Shown: positions 27,028-35,651, numbered from the stretch's first letter. The stretch is 54,382 bases of DNA from an uncultured Victivallis sp. (GCA_944389895.1 CALXOA010000110.1:1-54382), one strand, 5' to 3'. Notes: a model not told the origin generated them from the sequence alone. Program-made: numbers and translations.

Positions 27028-27343
27028 TTCCCGGTTACCTCTCCTGCGGTATTTTCCCGGCCGGTCGAAAACAGGAACTTCCGTCAGAACGGCAGCCGGC
27101 GCGATACGAACTTCAATCCGTTCTCCGAATGGAGAATACATCGGCAAATCCGCTGTGTCAAGTCTCCTCCAGCCGATTTCCCGGAAATCTTCCTGCCGCG
27201 ACGCATTGCCGGCGGTGTACACGGATGGCGGATGGTTTCCATTCCGGATTGAAACGGCAACTGCCCCGTGAGCAGTTTCTTGCAAAACCCGTGAATCCGG
27301 TATAAGGTAAAAAGGGGAATCAAAACAGGAGCTTTCAAGCAAG
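27028..27343. other. Intergenic stretch between the L,D-transpeptidase and UroD-like genes
   Basis: It holds the L,D-transpeptidase promoter and leader. The reading frame of the transpeptidase is open across it, which could mislead gene callers. No distinct promoter for the UroD-like gene was identified. Confidence 0.55.
27133..27161 (-). promoter_or_regulatory. Promoter of the L,D-transpeptidase gene
   Basis: The minus strand reads TTGACA (27161-27156), a 17-nt spacer and TATTCT (27138-27133). Transcription would start near 27126, downstream of the ATG at 27141 and upstream of the GTG at 27027, which supports the shorter protein. Confidence 0.75.
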
Positions 27344-28405
27344 ATGGGTCATACTCCGAAAGAACAGATCGAGATTGCGCTGCACCACGGTTTTTCCGGG
27401 CGGATTCCGTTCTCGATCTATGAGGAGAAAATACGGCAGACCGCCATCGAGCGGGAATTGCGCAACCGCGGGCTTTGCATCGTCAATCGCAGGATTCCCT
27501 TGTGCCGTACCGTTTACGACCGGGTGAAAATCGTCAGGACCGGTTATCATGATGAGGCGGGGAGGTATCTGGAGAGAACCGTCTGGTCAACTCCCGTCGG
27601 AGAGGTCAGCACTTTGGAGGAACCGGCCGGATTTACCCGGTGGAGGCATGAAAAATGGTTCAAGAGCAGGGATGATTACAAGGTCATAAAATTCATTCTC
27701 GAAAACGAGAATTACGTTCCTGATTATTCCCGCTGGATCAATGCGGAGAAGGAGTCGGGCGGTGATGTCATCTTCCGGGCGAAAATCGGTCTTGAACCGC
27801 TGCAGAGTTTCATTTCCGGTCATATTATGGGGATGGAGGATTTCTGTTACGAATGGATGGATTCCCGGGACGAAATTCTGGAAATCGCCTCGATCATCCG
27901 CCGGAAGCGGCTGATGATGGCACGGATTGTCGCGGATTCTCCCGCGCTGCATGCGAACTACGGCGGAAACGTCACGCCGGAGATCATCGGGCGTGATGTT
28001 TTCGATCAATATTACGTTCCCTGTTACAACGAAGTTGCGGACATTCTTCACAGGAAAGGTAAACTTCTCGGGTGCCATTTCGATGCAAACAACAAGCTCA
28101 TCGCGCAGAGCATCGCGGAGACGGCACTGGATTACATCGAAGCATTCACTCCGGCACCGGACACCGACATGACCCTTGACGAGGCGCGCGCGGTGTGGAA
28201 GGACAAGGTTTTATGGCTGAATTTCCCCTCTTCGCAGCACCTGAAAAGCGACAGTGAAATCGAGCGGATCACGGTCGAAATGTTTCGGAATCAGAATGAT
28301 CTTTCCGGGATCATCATGGGGGTGACTGAAGATATTCCACCGGAGCGGGAGCTCTACAGCTGCCGGGCGATCATGAACGGTCTTGACCGGGTCTGCCGCC
28401 GATGA
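27344..28405 (+). CDS. Uroporphyrinogen decarboxylase-like / corrinoid methyltransferase-family protein
   Basis: The 353-residue product resembles the UroD/MtaA superfamily: an N-terminal HTPKEQIEIALHHGFSGRIPF block, QSFISGHIMGMEDFCYEWM in the middle and a C-terminal GCHFDANNKLIAQSIAET plus ALDYIEAFTPAPDTDMTLDEA barrel end. In PVC bacteria such proteins are often not heme enzymes but putative methyltransferases or unassigned C1 enzymes linked with sugar loci; no corrinoid protein is nearby. AGGAG lies 12 nt before the ATG. It is flanked by a divergent L,D-transpeptidase and a convergent glycosidase, so its role is not indicated by context. Confidence 0.78.
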   Translation: MGHTPKEQIEIALHHGFSGRIPFSIYEEKIRQTAIERELRNRGLCIVNRRIPLCRTVYDRVKIVRTGYHDEAGRYLERTVWSTPVGEVSTLEEPAGFTRWRHEKWFKSRDDYKVIKFILENENYVPDYSRWINAEKESGGDVIFRAKIGLEPLQSFISGHIMGMEDFCYEWMDSRDEILEIASIIRRKRLMMARIVADSPALHANYGGNVTPEIIGRDVFDQYYVPCYNEVADILHRKGKLLGCHFDANNKLIAQSIAETALDYIEAFTPAPDTDMTLDEARAVWKDKVLWLNFPSSQHLKSDSEIERITVEMFRNQNDLSGIIMGVTEDIPPERELYSCRAIMNGLDRVCRR

Positions 28406-28991
28406 GAAGTCCGCTCCGGGCAGCCTGCGGATTCCATTTCTGTGGTAAAAAGTGGGAAGCGCTTTGCTTCGTCCGTGGCGGCGAGGTTCGGCAGGAGCAT
28501 CCATATTCCGTTCCGATGTAAACGCCGACCTCTGTTTTAAACCTGGAAACAGGGAATGGCACGGCAGTCGCCGCTATCGCCAGGATACATGCCGGCAGCA
28601 GGATGAGTGAGATCGTTTTTCCACCTTTCTCTCTTTCGTAATGCAGACACTCTGGAATCCGGCGATAATGACAAGGTTCCCGACTGTTGTTCTTTCCCGA
28701 CGATTCACGGAAAGGTGGCAGGCTCTTTCGGAATGGCGAACCGATCTCGTCGTGGCGCGCAAGTACATTGTCTGCGGTATTGCGTCCCGATCGGACAAAG
28801 ATGATCCGCTGAAGACGAGCGTCGGCGTGATTCCTCTGAAGTCCGTGACATTTACGGAACAGGGGAAGGGGCTGGAAGAAACATCGAAAATACTGTTTCA
28901 ATTGTCATCCATATAAACAGCCTTGATACGTGATGGGTTTGTGTTTTCACTGCCGAACCTGTGGTTTGCAGTTCGGAACTTTGCGTTCCGG
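28406..28991. other. Gene-free stretch with a possible relic reading frame
   Basis: No gene with a ribosome site was found. On the minus strand a frame reads KTISLILLPACILAIAATA, resembling a signal peptide, downstream of a GA-rich stretch but without an in-frame start codon near it. The following ~60 codons match nothing I recognise. A weak hairpin CCGAAC/GTTCGG (28953-28976) follows the next gene's end. Confidence 0.4.
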
Positions 28992-30407
28992 TCAGCGCCA
29001 TAACTTCAACAGGTAAACCGCGGAATCGGAATGAGAATAAAATCCGATTTTCCCTTCTGCCGGCTCCACGACGGTCATTCGATCGAGATTGCTGGAGTCG
29101 TCGACCAGAAACAGTTCGGCGCGGCGGAATCTGCCCGCCGCGGTAAAGTCAAATTCAACCATGCCGCTGCCGTAACGGTAATTGGACACCAGCAATCCCA
29201 TGTTTCCGTCTGAATCACGTCCCGCCAGAGCTTCAAAACCGAATTCATCGTTGCCCGCAACCGCAGGCGGCAGAGGTTCTCCGGAAAACTCTGAAAGATT
29301 CACCGCCACCCGTTCCGGGTAGAAGAGGGCCAGTTCTCCGAACGCCTTCAGGCAGTAATAGCCTTTGGCTGGCTGGTGTGAACAACTGTCAAACAATCCC
29401 CAGTTGCCGATGGTGACGGTATAATAGTGAGCCTGATCGAGGGGGAGATCCTGCCAGTGCGTCAACGCATAGGTGATGAAGGCTCCAGCATGAATACCGG
29501 CCTTTTCCGCATAAACTTCGGCGGCTTCACGACCGTTGTTCGCCCGCATCCTCTGGAATGCGTCGTGGGGGCAGTAGGACCACTCCGTAATGTGGATTTC
29601 CGTCTGTCTGAACCCCCATGCATCCAGCGTTTCGCGGATTTCTCGCAATTGCTCTGCAATCCAGGACATACTGTTTGCATAGACGTGGTAACTGTAGAAA
29701 TCCAGCGGAGCTCCGGCATCCCTGACGAAGGTCAGAAACTCCTTCGCATAATGGTGGTTGTTCCAGCTTCCCCAGCCGCAGTTCGAGGGGCCGCCGATCT
29801 TCAGGTCCGGGTACCGCTTTTTCAGAGCGGTTGCAACTTCGACGTAAAATGTGTAATAGGTTTCCACCGGGGCGTTCCACATGGTGTGCAGGGGCCTGAT
29901 GAACTCCGAGTTTTCGCTGTTGATCCCCTCCGCTTCGTTCCATATCTCCCAGTATCTGATATCATGATGGAATCCGTTTGCCCATCCGTAGTTGTAGTGG
30001 TCGATGATGTGGGAGACGATCTCAATCCATTTTTTCGTATCCTCCGGCGGATCTATGACGTACTTGTTGTAGCTGTGGTCGATGGAAACGCCCAGCCGAT
30101 AGTAGATCCGGGTCCCGCAGTCGAGGCAGTTCCGGATATAGTCGTCGGTCGCTCTGAAATTGTAATTCCGGGGGTCATCGGCATCGGCATGAAAAAGGGG
30201 AAAGATCATCGGCACATCAACGAGATTGAGGCCGCGGTTCTCCAACGGCGCATCATGGAGGCGGGTAATGGGCAGATGGAGGTCGGCAAATTCCCGCCGG
30301 ATGTTGAAGCCGGCGTTTTCCGCGCTGATCGGAGGCGCGAGACAGCCTCCGTTAAGCCTCTTTATTGTTCCGCATACCGTCGGGGTCAATTGAATTTTCG
30401 CTTTCAT
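28992..30407 (-). CDS. GH39-like cytosolic glycosidase (xylosidase/iduronidase-type)
   Basis: The 471-residue product is a clan GH-A TIM barrel: RLHDAPLENRG near the N-terminus, the acid/base motif IRYWEIWNEAEG (Glu near 156), DFYSYHVYANS, the nucleophile motif EIHITEWSYCPHD (Glu near 272) and a C-terminal beta-sandwich (MGLLVSNYRYGSGMVEFDF). GH39 enzymes are beta-xylosidases, alpha-iduronidases or related. No signal peptide is seen, so it should act on imported oligosaccharides. The start at 30407 is chosen because the promoter (30439-30467) lies upstream of it and overlaps an alternative TTG start. It is convergent with the UroD-like gene and lies downstream of the GntR/LacI-type regulator on the same strand, with its own promoter. 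Confidence 0.9.
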   Translation of the reverse strand: MKAKIQLTPTVCGTIKRLNGGCLAPPISAENAGFNIRREFADLHLPITRLHDAPLENRGLNLVDVPMIFPLFHADADDPRNYNFRATDDYIRNCLDCGTRIYYRLGVSIDHSYNKYVIDPPEDTKKWIEIVSHIIDHYNYGWANGFHHDIRYWEIWNEAEGINSENSEFIRPLHTMWNAPVETYYTFYVEVATALKKRYPDLKIGGPSNCGWGSWNNHHYAKEFLTFVRDAGAPLDFYSYHVYANSMSWIAEQLREIRETLDAWGFRQTEIHITEWSYCPHDAFQRMRANNGREAAEVYAEKAGIHAGAFITYALTHWQDLPLDQAHYYTVTIGNWGLFDSCSHQPAKGYYCLKAFGELALFYPERVAVNLSEFSGEPLPPAVAGNDEFGFEALAGRDSDGNMGLLVSNYRYGSGMVEFDFTAAGRFRRAELFLVDDSSNLDRMTVVEPAEGKIGFYSHSDSAVYLLKLWR

Positions 30408-30438
30408 TTTTCTGAATCTCCGGTTGTTTGTGAAGAAA

Positions 30439-30467
30439 AAAGTATGTTTTTCAAGCAGCTTGTTCAA
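30439..30467 (-). promoter_or_regulatory. Promoter of the cytosolic GH39-like gene with operator-like palindrome
   Basis: The minus strand reads TTGAAC (30467-30462), a 17-nt spacer and TACTTT (30444-30439). The palindrome CAAGC-A-GCTTG (30452-30462) lies in the spacer and may be a repressor site. Confidence 0.6.
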
Positions 30468-30644
30468 GGAGAGGACAGATTGGAAATTCCTTTTTCAGGA
30501 CCTGAGATATCCCGATGGAGAAATTACGTCGGAAAGCCTCTGCCTCATCAAGCCTGAGTCTAATTATGGCAGGAAGAGGGGCGAAAGCCAATAGCAGCCG
30601 GGAAGAAAAAGGGAGAAAAGAAAGAAAAAGGAGGAGTTTCTGTT

Positions 30645-31808
30645 CTACATTGTTCTACTTTCGGAACTGGAAGCTACCTGCAGGGTTCCCCCGGGCAGGA
30701 TTTTCGGGGTTATGAGAGTGATTTTCTGAAAAGGACGATTCTGGGCCCTGGCGACAATCAGATCCTCGATGGCCTGTGCAATTTCCGGAGCACCGTGAGA
30801 GACCGCCGTGATAGGGTGTTCCGGGTCAAGAGACACCCCGGAGGCTGCCAGAGTAATGATTTTGAACTCTTCGGGGATGCGGAACTTCCGTTCCAGGGCG
30901 GTGCGCCAGCGCTGGGAACTCTCGTCTGTGAACAGGAAGAGTCCGTCATGTCTGCGGTTGCAGATGATGTTGAGCAGTTCATCCAACCTGCCGGAGTTCC
31001 CCGGTCCCCCGTCGCTTTTGAGCGGCAGTGCCGCATGTCGTATCGGCAGGCCGACTTCTGCAAGAAAGGTGAGGAAGCCGTCCCGGCGATGGTAGAACGG
31101 CAGGACGTCGCGGTGGTCATAGATCACAACGGGATTTCCGGCTCCGGCGTTCCAGAGCGCCTGACCTGCGAGCCGCCCCGCTTCGAAGTTGTTCAGGGCG
31201 ACCAGTGCGTCGCACATTCCGATGTACTCCTCGTTGACTCCGACAAGCAGCGATTTCCCGCGCAGAGAGAGGAGCGGGGCCCGTAAATGTTCCGGAGCAT
31301 TTGCATAGATGATCACATCCGGCAGGCCGGGGTAGGGGGTGGCCTGTTCCAATTTCCGTTTCAAGCTGAGGGGGGTATCTTGACCGGAAAGGAGAAGTTG
31401 TTTCAGGTGGACCGCCGTTCCGGAGAACCTCGCTTCGAGTTGTTCGGCGATCTGACGATAGTGGGGATGGTCCGGAGAGGTTGTCCCCGCCGCGACAAAT
31501 ACCGCAACGACGGTATGGGAACGGGGAAGGTTTCGTGCGGTATTGCAAATCCGCTTGACGCCGTTTTCTCTGACGATCCGCCCGAGTTCCTCCATGCGTT
31601 CGAGAGCCCGTCTGAGAGTCATGAGGCTGCAGTGAATTTCCTTTGCCATTGCCCGCTCGGGGGGCAGGACGTCGAGCCCATGTGCTTTGCGTGCCAAGAG
31701 GATGCGGTCGATTTCCAGCATGGCAAGCTCTACGGTCATGTATTTCCGTTGCAGCATCTCCCGGTAGGTCTGAATCCCGGTCCCACCTTCTGAATGATTG
31801 AACATCAT
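30645..31808 (-). CDS. Transcriptional regulator: GntR winged helix plus LacI-type sensor domain
   Basis: The 387-residue product has a GntR winged helix at ~25-90 (LPPERAMAKEIHCSLMTLRR, LEELGRIV-type wing) and a periplasmic-binding-like sensor (~95-375) with VVAVFVAAGTTSPDHPHY, DVIIYANAPEHL, VGVNEEYIGMCDALVALNN, GNPVVIYDHRDVLPFYHRRDG and ISAVSHGAPEIA-like segments. It resembles the regulator at 24435 in layout but not closely in sequence. It lies upstream of the GH39-like gene on the same strand, with a 237-nt gap, so that gene is its likely target. An inverted repeat GTATTC-N7-GAATAC (31879-31897) in its own upstream region may be its operator. GGGGA precedes the two adjacent ATGs. Confidence 0.9.
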   Translation of the reverse strand: MMFNHSEGGTGIQTYREMLQRKYMTVELAMLEIDRILLARKAHGLDVLPPERAMAKEIHCSLMTLRRALERMEELGRIVRENGVKRICNTARNLPRSHTVVAVFVAAGTTSPDHPHYRQIAEQLEARFSGTAVHLKQLLLSGQDTPLSLKRKLEQATPYPGLPDVIIYANAPEHLRAPLLSLRGKSLLVGVNEEYIGMCDALVALNNFEAGRLAGQALWNAGAGNPVVIYDHRDVLPFYHRRDGFLTFLAEVGLPIRHAALPLKSDGGPGNSGRLDELLNIICNRRHDGLFLFTDESSQRWRTALERKFRIPEEFKIITLAASGVSLDPEHPITAVSHGAPEIAQAIEDLIVARAQNRPFQKITLITPKILPGGTLQVASSSESRTM

Positions 31809-31878
31809 GTTCCCCTGAAAACCGGATCGGAAAATTTTCTTCCCAGAAGCCGACGCGGCGTCCCCTGTTCGTCATAAC

Positions 31879-31897
31879 GTATTCCAAAAAAGAATAC
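31879..31897. promoter_or_regulatory. Inverted repeat GTATTC-N7-GAATAC upstream of the regulator
   Basis: Six-bp arms with a 7-bp A-rich centre, 71 bp before the regulator start. TTGACA occurs further upstream on the same strand but at a poor distance from a -10. It is a plausible autoregulatory site. Confidence 0.5.
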
Positions 31898-31943
31898 AGC
31901 AGCAGATGTCATATTGATGTCAAATGTCGGAGTCGAAGGTAAG

Positions 31944-32033
31944 TGGCGGAGAGAGAGGGATTCGAACCCTCGGAGAGGTTTCCCCCTCGCAGGTTTAGCA
32001 AACCTGTGCTTTCGGCCGCTCAGCCATCTCTCC
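31944..32033 (-). tRNA. tRNA-Ser (anticodon GCT)
   Basis: The minus strand folds as a class II tRNA of 90 nt. GGAGAGA acceptor 5' strand pairs with TCTCTCC, followed by a genomically encoded GCCA end. D-arm GGCTGAGCGGCC, anticodon arm CAGGTTTGCTAAACCTG with anticodon GCT, a long variable arm (GAGGGGGAAACCTC) typical of tRNA-Ser, and T-arm GAGGGTTCGAATCCCTC. It reads AGC/AGU serine codons. Confidence 0.98.
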
Positions 32034-32050
32034 ACGTTTGATTGTGCCTT

Positions 32051-32079
32051 AACATAACACGCACTTCGGGAAACATCAA
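32051..32079 (-). promoter_or_regulatory. Candidate promoter of tRNA-Ser
   Basis: The minus strand reads TTGATG (32079-32074), a 17-nt spacer and TATGTT (32056-32051), ending 18 nt before the mature tRNA 5' end. Confidence 0.6.
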
Positions 32080-32177
32080 ATTGTTTTCCGGGGAATTTTG
32101 CGAAAAATTGCTTGTCCGGCGAAGTTGATCCGCGCGGAGGCGGATGGGATGACCATCCGGAATGCTCCGAAACTGAA

Positions 32178-32206
32178 CTGCCGGCTCGGAAAAACCGCGC
32201 CGGCAG
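32178..32206 (-). terminator. Hairpin 31 nt after nagA
   Basis: CTGCCGGC (32178-32185) pairs perfectly with GCCGGCAG (32199-32206); the loop is 13 nt. No U-tract. It separates nagA from the downstream tRNA gene. Confidence 0.55.
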
Positions 32207-32237
32207 CGTCACAAATCACAAGCCTTTTCCCGGTGGA

Positions 32238-33377
32238 TCAGCGTTCGAAACGGATCTCCCCGTCGACCAGTGTTTTCCGGACGTTGAAATCCGCATCGAG
32301 AAGCACGATGTCTGCGGCGTAACCGGATTCCAGCCTTCCGATTCTGCCCAGATTCAGGGCCTGCGCCGCGCTCCATGAGGTTGCGCTGACCAGCGCTGCG
32401 AGAGGCAGACCGGTGATCTCATAGATGTTTTTGAGTGCCCGGTTGAGCTGCAATGTGCTTCCTGCGAGAGCTCCGCCCTCTTTCAGTCGGGCCGCACCGT
32501 CCCGAACCATCACCGGCAGTCCCCCGAGGGTGTACTCCCCATCCGGCATTCCGGAGGCACGCATCGCGTCGGAAATCAGCATGATCCTTTCCGCCCCCTT
32601 GATCTTGAAGACGAGAGCGATCATTTCCGGAGAGATGTGCAGTTTGTCGCAGATCAGTTCCAGATAGACATCATCGTGCAGCAGTCCGGCGCCGACCAGA
32701 CCGATGTCCCGATGGTGCAGGGGAGTCATCTGATTGCAGAAGTGCGACAGATTGCGCAACCCGGCCGCATGGGCCCGGTCGAATTGTTCGTAGTTCGCCG
32801 CACTGTGTACGCACGACGGGGTGATGCCGCGCCTGAGCAGTTCCGAGGCGAGCTCCGGGCCCCCCTCCATTTCAACGGCGAAGGAGACCTTCTTCACCGG
32901 AAAGATTGTGTTGAGCCGTTCCACTTCGCGGATATCCGGGCGGCGGACGAAGGCAGGATTCTGCGCACCGGTACATTTCGGATTGATGAAAGGTCCTTCC
33001 AGATGGACTCCCGGCATCTTGCAGCCCTTTCCGTCATAGGCCGCCACCGACCGGAGCGTCGCGGAGAGAGCGTCTTCAGCCAGAGTCAGCGTGGTCGGAA
33101 GCAGGGTGGTGACGCCCTCTTCGAGTTTCCGGCGGCCGATCAGGTTGACTCCTTCGGTTGAAGCGTCGCAGAAATCGAAGTTGTTGCGCCCGTGACAGTG
33201 GGCGTCAACAAAACCGGGCATTGCGGTCAGGCCGTCCGCGTCGATCACCCGGTCGACGGGGGGAAGCGGTTCTCCGGCGGGAATCAGCCGTTCGATGGTC
33301 CGGCCGTCGATCAGGATTGCGGCGGAGAGGTCAAGCGCGGGGGAGACTGCGCGACAGTTTTTAATCAGGGTTTTCAT
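32238..33377 (-). CDS. nagA: N-acetylglucosamine-6-phosphate deacetylase
   Basis: NagA converts GlcNAc-6-phosphate to glucosamine-6-phosphate and acetate, the first committed step of amino-sugar breakdown and cell-wall recycling. The 379-residue product is an amidohydrolase with the family markers PGFVDAHCHG (~55-64), VTTLLPTTLTL, PGVHLEGPFINPKCTGA (~123-139, metal-binding Glu), CVHSAANYEQ, LSHFCNQMTPLHHRDIG (~211-227) and the catalytic Asp in MLISDAMRASG. The usual HLFNAM is HFCNQM here. AGGAG lies 10 nt before the ATG. It is divergent from the nucleotidyltransferase-kinase pair, which points to shared N-acetylhexosamine metabolism. No nagB was seen in the window. Confidence 0.95.
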   Translation of the reverse strand: MKTLIKNCRAVSPALDLSAAILIDGRTIERLIPAGEPLPPVDRVIDADGLTAMPGFVDAHCHGRNNFDFCDASTEGVNLIGRRKLEEGVTTLLPTTLTLAEDALSATLRSVAAYDGKGCKMPGVHLEGPFINPKCTGAQNPAFVRRPDIREVERLNTIFPVKKVSFAVEMEGGPELASELLRRGITPSCVHSAANYEQFDRAHAAGLRNLSHFCNQMTPLHHRDIGLVGAGLLHDDVYLELICDKLHISPEMIALVFKIKGAERIMLISDAMRASGMPDGEYTLGGLPVMVRDGAARLKEGGALAGSTLQLNRALKNIYEITGLPLAALVSATSWSAAQALNLGRIGRLESGYAADIVLLDADFNVRKTLVDGEIRFER

Positions 33378-33433
33378 GGTTTGAATGCTCCTGTTGTACC
33401 GTGTGCGGAAAGCTCAATCATCGAAACATTTTC

Positions 33434-33462
33434 AATATATCGGCCCCGGATATTTCTCCCAA
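33434..33462 (-). promoter_or_regulatory. Promoter of nagA
   Basis: The minus strand reads TTGGGA (33462-33457), a 17-nt spacer and TATATT (33439-33434), giving a leader of about 50 nt. Confidence 0.65.
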
Positions 33463-33535
33463 TGAAGTTATCAGCAATAGTTATGGATTTTTCTGCAAAA
33501 GAGGATGATGCGGCACGATTTATCCGTTCTCTGAT

Positions 33536-33564
33536 TTGCTTTGGCAGCTATCCGGGATTATATT
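33536..33564 (+). promoter_or_regulatory. Promoter of the nucleotidyltransferase-kinase pair
   Basis: TTGCTT (33536-33541), a 17-nt spacer and TATATT (33559-33564). Transcription would begin near 33571, so translation starts at the ATG at 33608 rather than at 33536. Confidence 0.6.
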
Positions 33565-33607
33565 CAATGATCATCCGATGCAATTGGAATATCTTGGAGT
33601 CTGGGCA

Positions 33608-34516
33608 ATGAAACTTACACTTCTGGTTCTCGCGGCCGGAATGGGCAGCCGCTACGGCGGACTCAAACAGCTTGATCAGGTCGGGCCCTCCGGCGAAACA
33701 GTGATGGATTATTCGGTGTTCGACGCGATGCGGGCCGGTTTCGACCGGGTGGTTTTCGTGATACGCCGCGATATCGAGGAGGCGTTCCGGGCCGCAGTCG
33801 GCAGCCGTTACGCGGATCGGATTGAAGTGGATTATGCGTTTCAGAGCATGGATGATCTGCCCGGCGGATTTACGGTCCCGGAAGGACGCGTGAAGCCGTG
33901 GGGGACCGGCCAGGCGGTTTATGCCGCCCGGCAGCTTCTCGACGGCCCGTTCGCGGTAATCAATGCCGATGATTTCTATGGCGCGGACAGTTATCGCAAG
34001 CTTGCCGGGTATCTGCGCAATACCGCGGACAATGGAATGGTTCGCGGCTGCATCGCCTCTTTTGTACTTGAGAATACGCTCAGCGAAAACGGCGCGGTAT
34101 CGCGCGGAATCTGTTCGGTCGATGTCGCCGGGCGCCTTGAAAAGGTGGTTGAGCATACGAAGATCCTCCGGCGTGACGGTCAGATCATCAGCCTCGGGGA
34201 GGATGGTTCCGAAAGCCGGTTTACCGGTCAGGAACCGGTTTCCATGAATTCATGGGGATTCATGCCCGGACTGGTCGGGGAGCTGGAACGGCTTTTCACC
34301 GACTTTCTGAAGAGCCGTGGTTCGGAGCTGAAAAGCGAATTTTACCTGCCGTTTGCGGTCGATTCGTTGATCCGGGCCGGCCGGGCGGAGATCCAGGTGC
34401 TTCACAGCAGCGACAGCTGGTTCGGCATCACCTACCGGGAAGATAAGCCGTTTGTTCAGGCGGCATTGCGTGATCTGGTGGCGCGCGGCGCATATCCGGA
34501 ACGGTTGTTTGACTGA
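33608..34516 (+). CDS. Sugar-phosphate nucleotidyltransferase-like protein
   Basis: The 302-residue product begins LTLLVLAAGMGSRYGGLKQL, the nucleotide-binding signature of NTP-transferase enzymes (GxGxR...K), and continues with a Rossmann-like core including PWGTGQAVYAA and INADDFYGADSY (metal-binding DD). The C-terminal half has PVSMNSWGFMPGLVGELE and SSDSWFGITYREDK. Such enzymes join a sugar-1-phosphate to UTP or another NTP. It overlaps nothing and is followed after 19 nt by an N-acetylhexosamine-kinase-like gene. The likely pathway is hexosamine, kinase-made 1-phosphate, nucleotide sugar. The start is decided by the promoter position; TTGGAG lies about 10 nt upstream. Confidence 0.88.
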   Translation: MKLTLLVLAAGMGSRYGGLKQLDQVGPSGETVMDYSVFDAMRAGFDRVVFVIRRDIEEAFRAAVGSRYADRIEVDYAFQSMDDLPGGFTVPEGRVKPWGTGQAVYAARQLLDGPFAVINADDFYGADSYRKLAGYLRNTADNGMVRGCIASFVLENTLSENGAVSRGICSVDVAGRLEKVVEHTKILRRDGQIISLGEDGSESRFTGQEPVSMNSWGFMPGLVGELERLFTDFLKSRGSELKSEFYLPFAVDSLIRAGRAEIQVLHSSDSWFGITYREDKPFVQAALRDLVARGAYPERLFD

Positions 34517-34535
34517 GAAAGCGGGGGGCGGGAGC

Positions 34536-35633
34536 ATGTATTCGCAGGAGGAGTTGCGTGAGATCGTTTCGAAATTCGTCATTTACGGCGACTTTCTGGT
34601 TGCGGTTCCATTCGGTTCCGGCCACATCAACGACACCTACCAGTTGACGTTTGATCAGGGCGGAGTCCGGCTCCACTATGCGCTGCAGCGGATTAACCAT
34701 CAGGTGTTTGCCCATCCGGAGCAGGTCATGGAGAACATGGATCGTGTGACCCGCCATCTCCTGAACCGGATTCACGCATCGCACATTGAAACGCGCAAAC
34801 GTACGCTGCGGCTTCTGCGGACCTATGAGAATACCCCCTGTGTTCAGGACACGCGCGGCAATTACTGGCGCGCCTACGTATTCGTGGAAAACGCCCGTTC
34901 CTACGATGTTCTTGAGACGCCGAATCAGGCATACCGGGCCGCGGAAGCCTTCGGTGATTTTCAGTGCAATCTGGTGGATCTGCCGGGCCCCAGGCTGCAT
35001 GAGACGATTCCGGATTTTCACAATACCCCGAAGCGGCTTGAGCGGTTGAAACAGGCGTTCCGGGAGGATAAGGTCGGCAGGGCGCGTTCCGTCCGGCGTG
35101 AGTTCGACTTCGTGGTGGCGCGCGCCGATGACACTTCGCGATTGCTCCGGCTCAATGCGGAGGGGGCGATTCCTGAAAGGATCACCCACAACGACACCAA
35201 GGTGAACAACATCCTGATCGACGATCTGACCGGGGAAGGAATCTGTGTGATCGACCTCGATACGGTCATGCCGGGGTTGTCTCTCTACGATTTCGGCGAT
35301 ATGGTCCGGGCCGGTACCAGTCCGGCCGAGGAGGATGAGGTCAATCTCAGCAAGGTCGGCATGCGTTTCGAGATGTACGAAGCGATTTACAAGGGGTTCA
35401 TGAGCAGTGCGGGAGCGTTTCTGACACCGGCGGAACGGGAGAATCTGCCGTTTTCCGGAAAGTTGATTACGCTTGAGACCGGCATCCGCTTTCTGACCGA
35501 CTATCTTGAGGGCGACGTCTACTTCAAGACACGGCGGCCGCAGCACAATCTTGAACGCTGCCGCAACCAGTTCAAACTGGTTGAGTCGATTGAAGCGCAG
35601 ATGAACCGGATGATTGCGCTGCTGAGGCACTGA
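34536..35633 (+). CDS. Aminoglycoside phosphotransferase-family kinase, N-acetylhexosamine 1-kinase-like
   Basis: The 365-residue product has the APH/choline kinase fold: a phosphate-binding FGSGHINDTYQ at the N-terminus (~25-35), a catalytic loop ITHNDTKVNNILID (~210-223) and the metal-binding VIDLDTVMPGLSLYDFGDM (~231-249). The closest known proteins are the NahK/LnpB type, which phosphorylate GlcNAc or GalNAc at C1 in lacto-N-biose/galacto-N-biose use. GGGAG lies just before the ATG. It follows the nucleotidyltransferase gene by 19 nt, matching the kinase-uridylyltransferase partnership. No GH112 phosphorylase or epimerase was found here, so the source of the hexosamine is unknown. Confidence 0.88.
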   Translation: MYSQEELREIVSKFVIYGDFLVAVPFGSGHINDTYQLTFDQGGVRLHYALQRINHQVFAHPEQVMENMDRVTRHLLNRIHASHIETRKRTLRLLRTYENTPCVQDTRGNYWRAYVFVENARSYDVLETPNQAYRAAEAFGDFQCNLVDLPGPRLHETIPDFHNTPKRLERLKQAFREDKVGRARSVRREFDFVVARADDTSRLLRLNAEGAIPERITHNDTKVNNILIDDLTGEGICVIDLDTVMPGLSLYDFGDMVRAGTSPAEEDEVNLSKVGMRFEMYEAIYKGFMSSAGAFLTPAERENLPFSGKLITLETGIRFLTDYLEGDVYFKTRRPQHNLERCRNQFKLVESIEAQMNRMIALLRH

Positions 35634-35651
35634 TCTCCATTCCGGTGGGAT

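Noticed and set aside
28371..28901. 176-codon minus-strand frame
   Set aside because: It overlaps the end of the UroD-like gene, has no ribosome site at its ATG and a translation unlike a folded protein; only an internal signal-peptide-like stretch is notable.
31944..32033. tRNA-Ser as an integration site for a mobile element
   Set aside because: No integrase, direct repeat of the tRNA end or change in gene type was found on either side.
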